DNA from: Rhodospirillales bacterium
GTDB taxonomy: Bacteria; Pseudomonadota; Alphaproteobacteria; Acetobacterales; Acetobacteraceae
Reading direction: 5' to 3'
Assembly: GCA_903644035.1 (NCBI GenBank)
Contig: CAHJXG010000372.1
Location: forward strand, 1 to 8,829
Length of the DNA: 8,829 bases
Shown: piece after piece, positions 6,087 through 8,829 of the stretch
Layout: every line of letters begins with the position of its first letter
How positions within the stretch are numbered: the first letter of the stretch is position 1
Notes under the pieces: generated by a model
What the model was told of the DNA's origin: nothing
Database searches by the model: none
The model's input: the letters and a program-made list of their open reading frames with translations, nothing else
Translations under genes and position numbers: made by a program

Positions 6087-6383
6087 GTGCCGTTTCCCGG
6101 CGGCGCCGAGGCGGCGCTGGAGTTCGCCGCCTATGAGAAGGGCCTGCTTGAGGGCGCTGGCGTTCCAAGCCGGGAACAGCCCGTCGAGCCGCATGGTTTG
6201 ATCGACCAGTACGCCCCGACCAGCCGCCATGCCCCGATCAGCGAGCCGGACCGGCATTCGGCGCGCTGGATGCTGGTTGGGGCCGGCATGGCCGTCGCCG
6301 TCGCGGCACTCCTGCTGCTGCTGGGCACCGGCCGGCTGTCGGCCGGCGTTGCCACGGTGCTGCGGACCATCGCGCCGTCCTGA
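6087..6383 (+). CDS. Hypothetical small protein with a single C-terminal transmembrane segment
   Basis: I do not recognise this protein. From the GTG at 6087 it is 98 aa. A mainly polar N-terminal part (EFAAYEKGLLEGAG, then a Pro/His-rich linker to about residue 60) leads to a hydrophobic span at about 62-80 (MLVGAGMAVAVAALLLLLG), preceded by Arg60 and Trp61. A short 17-residue tail carries two Arg. It would be a tail-anchored or single-pass inner-membrane protein with its bulk in the cytoplasm. The high G/C at third codon positions supports coding. The start is uncertain: the frame is open back into the tRNA, but that upstream part cannot be protein, and GTG 6087 is the only ordinary start between the tRNA and the membrane segment; its ribosome-binding site is weak. 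It lies 64 bp upstream of the molybdoenzyme gene, and a functional link is not shown. Confidence 0.5.
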   Translation: MPFPGGAEAALEFAAYEKGLLEGAGVPSREQPVEPHGLIDQYAPTSRHAPISEPDRHSARWMLVGAGMAVAVAALLLLLGTGRLSAGVATVLRTIAPS

Positions 6384-6387
6384 CGCA

Positions 6388-6408
6388 GAGTTGTCGCAAC
6401 TCCGTTGC
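6388..6408 (+). promoter_or_regulatory. Two overlapping, mutually exclusive small hairpins upstream of the molybdoenzyme gene
   Basis: GAGTTG-TCG-CAACTC (6388-6402) is a perfect 6-bp inverted repeat. GCAAC-TCC-GTTGC (6396-6408) is a perfect 5-bp one that shares the GCAAC arm. They lie 38 bases upstream of the ATG at 6447. The DNA could be an operator, or the RNA could switch between folds. It is too small to match a molybdenum-cofactor riboswitch. Confidence 0.3.
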
Positions 6409-6446
6409 GGTCCGGATGTTCTTGCCGAAAGTCCGGGATTGCCGCC

Positions 6447-8762
6447 ATGACCGATGCGCCAAGCGTGAAGCCCTACAAGGGACCGGCCGGAGGCTGGGGG
6501 TCCGTGCGCTCGCTGGGTGCCATCCTATCCAAGGAGGGCGTGCCGGTCAGCGGCGCCCTGGTGCTGACGCAGCAGAACAAGCCGCGCGGCTTCACCTGCG
6601 TGAGCTGCGCCTGGATCAAGCCGGCCGAGCCGCATGTGTTCGAGTACTGCGAGAACGGCGCCAAGGCCACCGCGTGGGAGATCACCACGAAGCGCGTCGG
6701 CCCCGACTTCTTCGCCAAGCACACCGTCACCGAGCTGGAGTCCTGGTCCGACCATGACCTTGAGGCCATCGGCCGGCTGACTCACCCGCTGCGCTACGAC
6801 GCCGCCACCGACACCTACGTCGAGGTCGGCTGGCAGGAGGCGTTCCAGGACATCGGCCAGCGGCTCCGTGCCATGGACCCCAGCAAGGTCGTGCTCTACG
6901 CCTCCGGCCGCGCGTCGCTGGAGACGTCCTACATGTATGCGCTGTTCGCGCGGATGCTGGGCACCAACAACCTGCCCGACAGCTCCAACATGTGCCACGA
7001 GCCGACGTCGGTGGCGCTTCCCGCCAGCATCGGCGCGCCCAAGGGCACGGTGACGCTGGAGGACTTCGACAACGCCGACCTGCTGATCTTCGCCGGGCAG
7101 AACCCCGGCACCAACAGCCCGCGCATGCTGAACGAGCTGCAGAAGGCGCATAAGCGCGGCGTGCCGATCATCACCCTCAACCCGCTGCGCGAGCGGGCGC
7201 TGGAGCGGTTCCGCAGCCCGCAGCACGTGGGGGAGATGCTGACCTCGACCGACACGCCGATCAGCAGCCAGTATCACCAGGTCCGCATCGGCGGCGACGT
7301 CGCGGCCATGACCGGGGTGTGCAAGCACGTGCTGGCGCTGGACGACGCGGCGAAGGCGGCGGGCGGGCCGCGCGTGCTCGACCTGGCGTTCATCGCCGAG
7401 CACACCCACGGCTTCGACGCCTTCACGGACTCCGTGCGCGCCCATCCCTGGGAGGCGCTGGAGCACCAGTCGGGCCTGAGCCGGGGCGCTATGGAGGCGG
7501 TGGCGACCGTCTATGCCCGCAGCAGCGCCGTGATCGGCATCTACGGCATGGGCCTCACGCAGCACCGCACCGGCGTCGAGAACGTGCAGATGTTCGTGAA
7601 CCTGCTGCTGATGCGCGGCAACATCGGCAAGCTCGGCGCCGGCATCTGCCCGGTGCGCGGCCACAGCAACGTGCAGGGCCAGCGCACCGTGGGGATCACG
7701 GAGAAGCCCGAGCTGGCGCCGCTCGACAAGCTCAAGGAGCTGTATGGCTTCGAGCCGCCGCGCGGGAAGGGCCTGGACACGGTCGGCGCCTGCCGCAAGG
7801 TGCTGGCGGACGAGATCACCGCCTTCGTCGAGCTGGGCGGCAACTTCATCCGCGCCGTGCCGGAGACCGTGGCGATGGAGCGGCACTGGCGCGACATCCC
7901 GCTGACGGTGATGATCTCGACCAAGCTGAACCGCAACCACGTGATCCACGGCAAGGCCGCCTACATCCTGCCCTGCCGCGGCCGCATCGAGATCGACCGG
8001 CAGGCGACCGGCCCCCAGGTCGTGACGACGGAGGACACCAGCGCCTGCGTGCAAAGCTCCCACGGCATCCGGGAGCCGGCCAGCGCGCATTTGATGAGCG
8101 AGCCGGCCATCGTCGCCGGCATCGCGCAGGCGGCGCTCCCGCCCAACCCGGCGGTGCCCTGGGCGCATTGGGTGGATGACTACAGCCTGGTGCGCGACGC
8201 CATCGAGCGGACCTACCCGCATCTGTTCGGCGACTTCAACCATCGCATGGAGAAGCCCGGCGGGTTCCATCTGCCGATCACCGCGCGGAGCCGGGACTGG
8301 CGCACGCCCACCGGGCGCGCCAACTTCATCGTGCCGCGCAGCCTCAACGAGGACATCGCGGTCCCCGACGACGCGCGGGACGTGCTCCAGCTCATGACGG
8401 TCCGCAGCAACGACCAGTTCAACACGACGATCTACGGCTACCACGACCGGTTCCGCGGCGTGCGCGGCACCCGGATGACGCTGTTCATGCACACCAACGA
8501 CATCGAGCGGCTGTCTCTGGCCGAGGGCGACATCGTGGCGCTGACCGCCGCGGTCGATGACGGCGTGGTGCGCCGGGTGGGAGGCTTCATCGTGACGCCG
8601 TACGACATCCCGGAGGGCTGCATGAGCGCCTACTACCCCGAGGCCAACCCGCTGATCCCCGTCTGGCACCATGCGGAGGGCGCGGACACCCCGGCCGCCA
8701 AGTCGATCCCGGTCACCCTGGAGAAGATGGACGTGCCGCCCCAGCACCTCGCGGCGGACTGA
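6447..8762 (+). CDS. FdhF/YdeP-family molybdopterin-dependent oxidoreductase
   Basis: This 771-aa protein belongs to the formate dehydrogenase alpha-like branch typified by E. coli YdeP (an acid-resistance factor); physiological substrates are mostly unknown. Near the N-terminus, CVSCAWIKP (Cys51, Cys54) and YCENGAKATAWE (Cys68) are the family's cysteine region. NMCHEPTS carries Cys183 where formate dehydrogenase H has its Mo-ligating selenocysteine. FAGQNPGTNSPRML, GMGLTQHRTGVENV and RGHSNVQGQRTVG are typical molybdopterin-binding segments. The C-terminal molybdopterin-dinucleotide domain starts near residue 620 (TGRANF) and includes RSNDQFNTTIYGYHDRFRGV from residue 653 and CMSAYYPEANPL near the end. 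The frame is open back to a TTG at 6405, but the ATG at 6447 gives a normal N-terminus; ribosome-binding support is poor. No fdhD, electron-transfer subunit or signal peptide is seen, so it is probably a cytoplasmic single-subunit enzyme. Confidence 0.93.
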   Translation: MTDAPSVKPYKGPAGGWGSVRSLGAILSKEGVPVSGALVLTQQNKPRGFTCVSCAWIKPAEPHVFEYCENGAKATAWEITTKRVGPDFFAKHTVTELESWSDHDLEAIGRLTHPLRYDAATDTYVEVGWQEAFQDIGQRLRAMDPSKVVLYASGRASLETSYMYALFARMLGTNNLPDSSNMCHEPTSVALPASIGAPKGTVTLEDFDNADLLIFAGQNPGTNSPRMLNELQKAHKRGVPIITLNPLRERALERFRSPQHVGEMLTSTDTPISSQYHQVRIGGDVAAMTGVCKHVLALDDAAKAAGGPRVLDLAFIAEHTHGFDAFTDSVRAHPWEALEHQSGLSRGAMEAVATVYARSSAVIGIYGMGLTQHRTGVENVQMFVNLLLMRGNIGKLGAGICPVRGHSNVQGQRTVGITEKPELAPLDKLKELYGFEPPRGKGLDTVGACRKVLADEITAFVELGGNFIRAVPETVAMERHWRDIPLTVMISTKLNRNHVIHGKAAYILPCRGRIEIDRQATGPQVVTTEDTSACVQSSHGIREPASAHLMSEPAIVAGIAQAALPPNPAVPWAHWVDDYSLVRDAIERTYPHLFGDFNHRMEKPGGFHLPITARSRDWRTPTGRANFIVPRSLNEDIAVPDDARDVLQLMTVRSNDQFNTTIYGYHDRFRGVRGTRMTLFMHTNDIERLSLAEGDIVALTAAVDDGVVRRVGGFIVTPYDIPEGCMSAYYPEANPLIPVWHHAEGADTPAAKSIPVTLEKMDVPPQHLAAD

Positions 8763-8770
8763 CCGGTCCG

Positions 8771-8798
8771 GCCGCCCCGGTGGCGCCGCCGGGGCGGC
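8771..8798. terminator. Strong G/C hairpin downstream of the molybdoenzyme gene
   Basis: GCCGCCCCGG and CCGGGGCGGC form a perfect 10-bp stem with loop TGGCGCCG, starting eight bases after the stop codon. The stem is symmetric and could act in either direction. There is no T tract on either side, so it may need Rho or simply protect the mRNA 3' end. Confidence 0.5.
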
Positions 8799-8829
8799 AC
8801 GCCTCTAATCCGGCGTGCTCGCCACGATG

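Noticed and set aside
5859..6257. Minus-strand 132-aa frame containing AERDRTADLLNAIQALSQLS
   Set aside because: This is the antisense translation of tRNA-Ala, a familiar false protein in databases; the frame spans the tRNA and has no independent support.
6388..6446. Molybdenum-cofactor riboswitch ahead of the molybdoenzyme
   Set aside because: The gap is far too short and lacks the multi-stem architecture of that RNA; only two tiny hairpins are present.
8805..8829. Possible end of a minus-strand gene (reading IVASTPD then TAG), or a plus-strand start at the final ATG
   Set aside because: Only about 25 bases are available, too few to support either; the symmetric hairpin at 8771-8798 would fit convergent genes but does not prove it.

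Overview
The window is very GC-rich, with strong G/C preference at third codon positions, and looks like chromosomal DNA of an alphaproteobacterium. The Rhodospirillales/Acetobacteraceae side is my best guess, made from gene content and style rather than from a search. The centre of the window is the most informative part. An intergenic gap of about 375 bp (2487-2861), richer in A+T than its surroundings, separates leftward hemE from a rightward DUF299 gene (pyruvate, phosphate dikinase regulator). It carries several DnaA-box-like 9-mers, GANTC methylation sites, palindromes and a 14-bp tandem repeat. The order hemE / origin / DUF299 ('RP001') / maf is the conserved context of the chromosomal replication origin in Caulobacter and Rickettsia, so I read this gap as oriC.

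Left arm (minus strand, transcribed away from the origin): hemE (uroporphyrinogen decarboxylase), hemH (ferrochelatase, with C-terminal cysteines that could bind an Fe-S cluster), and the N-terminal part of a HAD-family phosphatase that starts inside the hemH stop codon and runs off the window. This looks like a haem-biosynthesis operon with a phosphatase attached.

Right arm (plus strand, also away from the origin): the DUF299 kinase/phosphorylase and maf (nucleotide pyrophosphatase), overlapping by ATGA. Next come scoA-scoB, the two subunits of a 3-oxoacid (succinyl-CoA:acetoacetate-type) CoA-transferase, then tRNA-Ala(GGC), a small hypothetical protein with one C-terminal membrane segment, and an intact FdhF/YdeP-type molybdopterin oxidoreductase. 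That last gene is followed by a perfect 10-bp hairpin.

Every gene called is co-directional with a replication fork leaving 2487-2861. I see no insertion sequence, CRISPR array, phage gene or defence system. The novel material is in the fine structure of the putative origin: tandem TTATCCCCG boxes, 14-bp ATCCA repeats, and a duplicated GANTC + GGGTACCC module.
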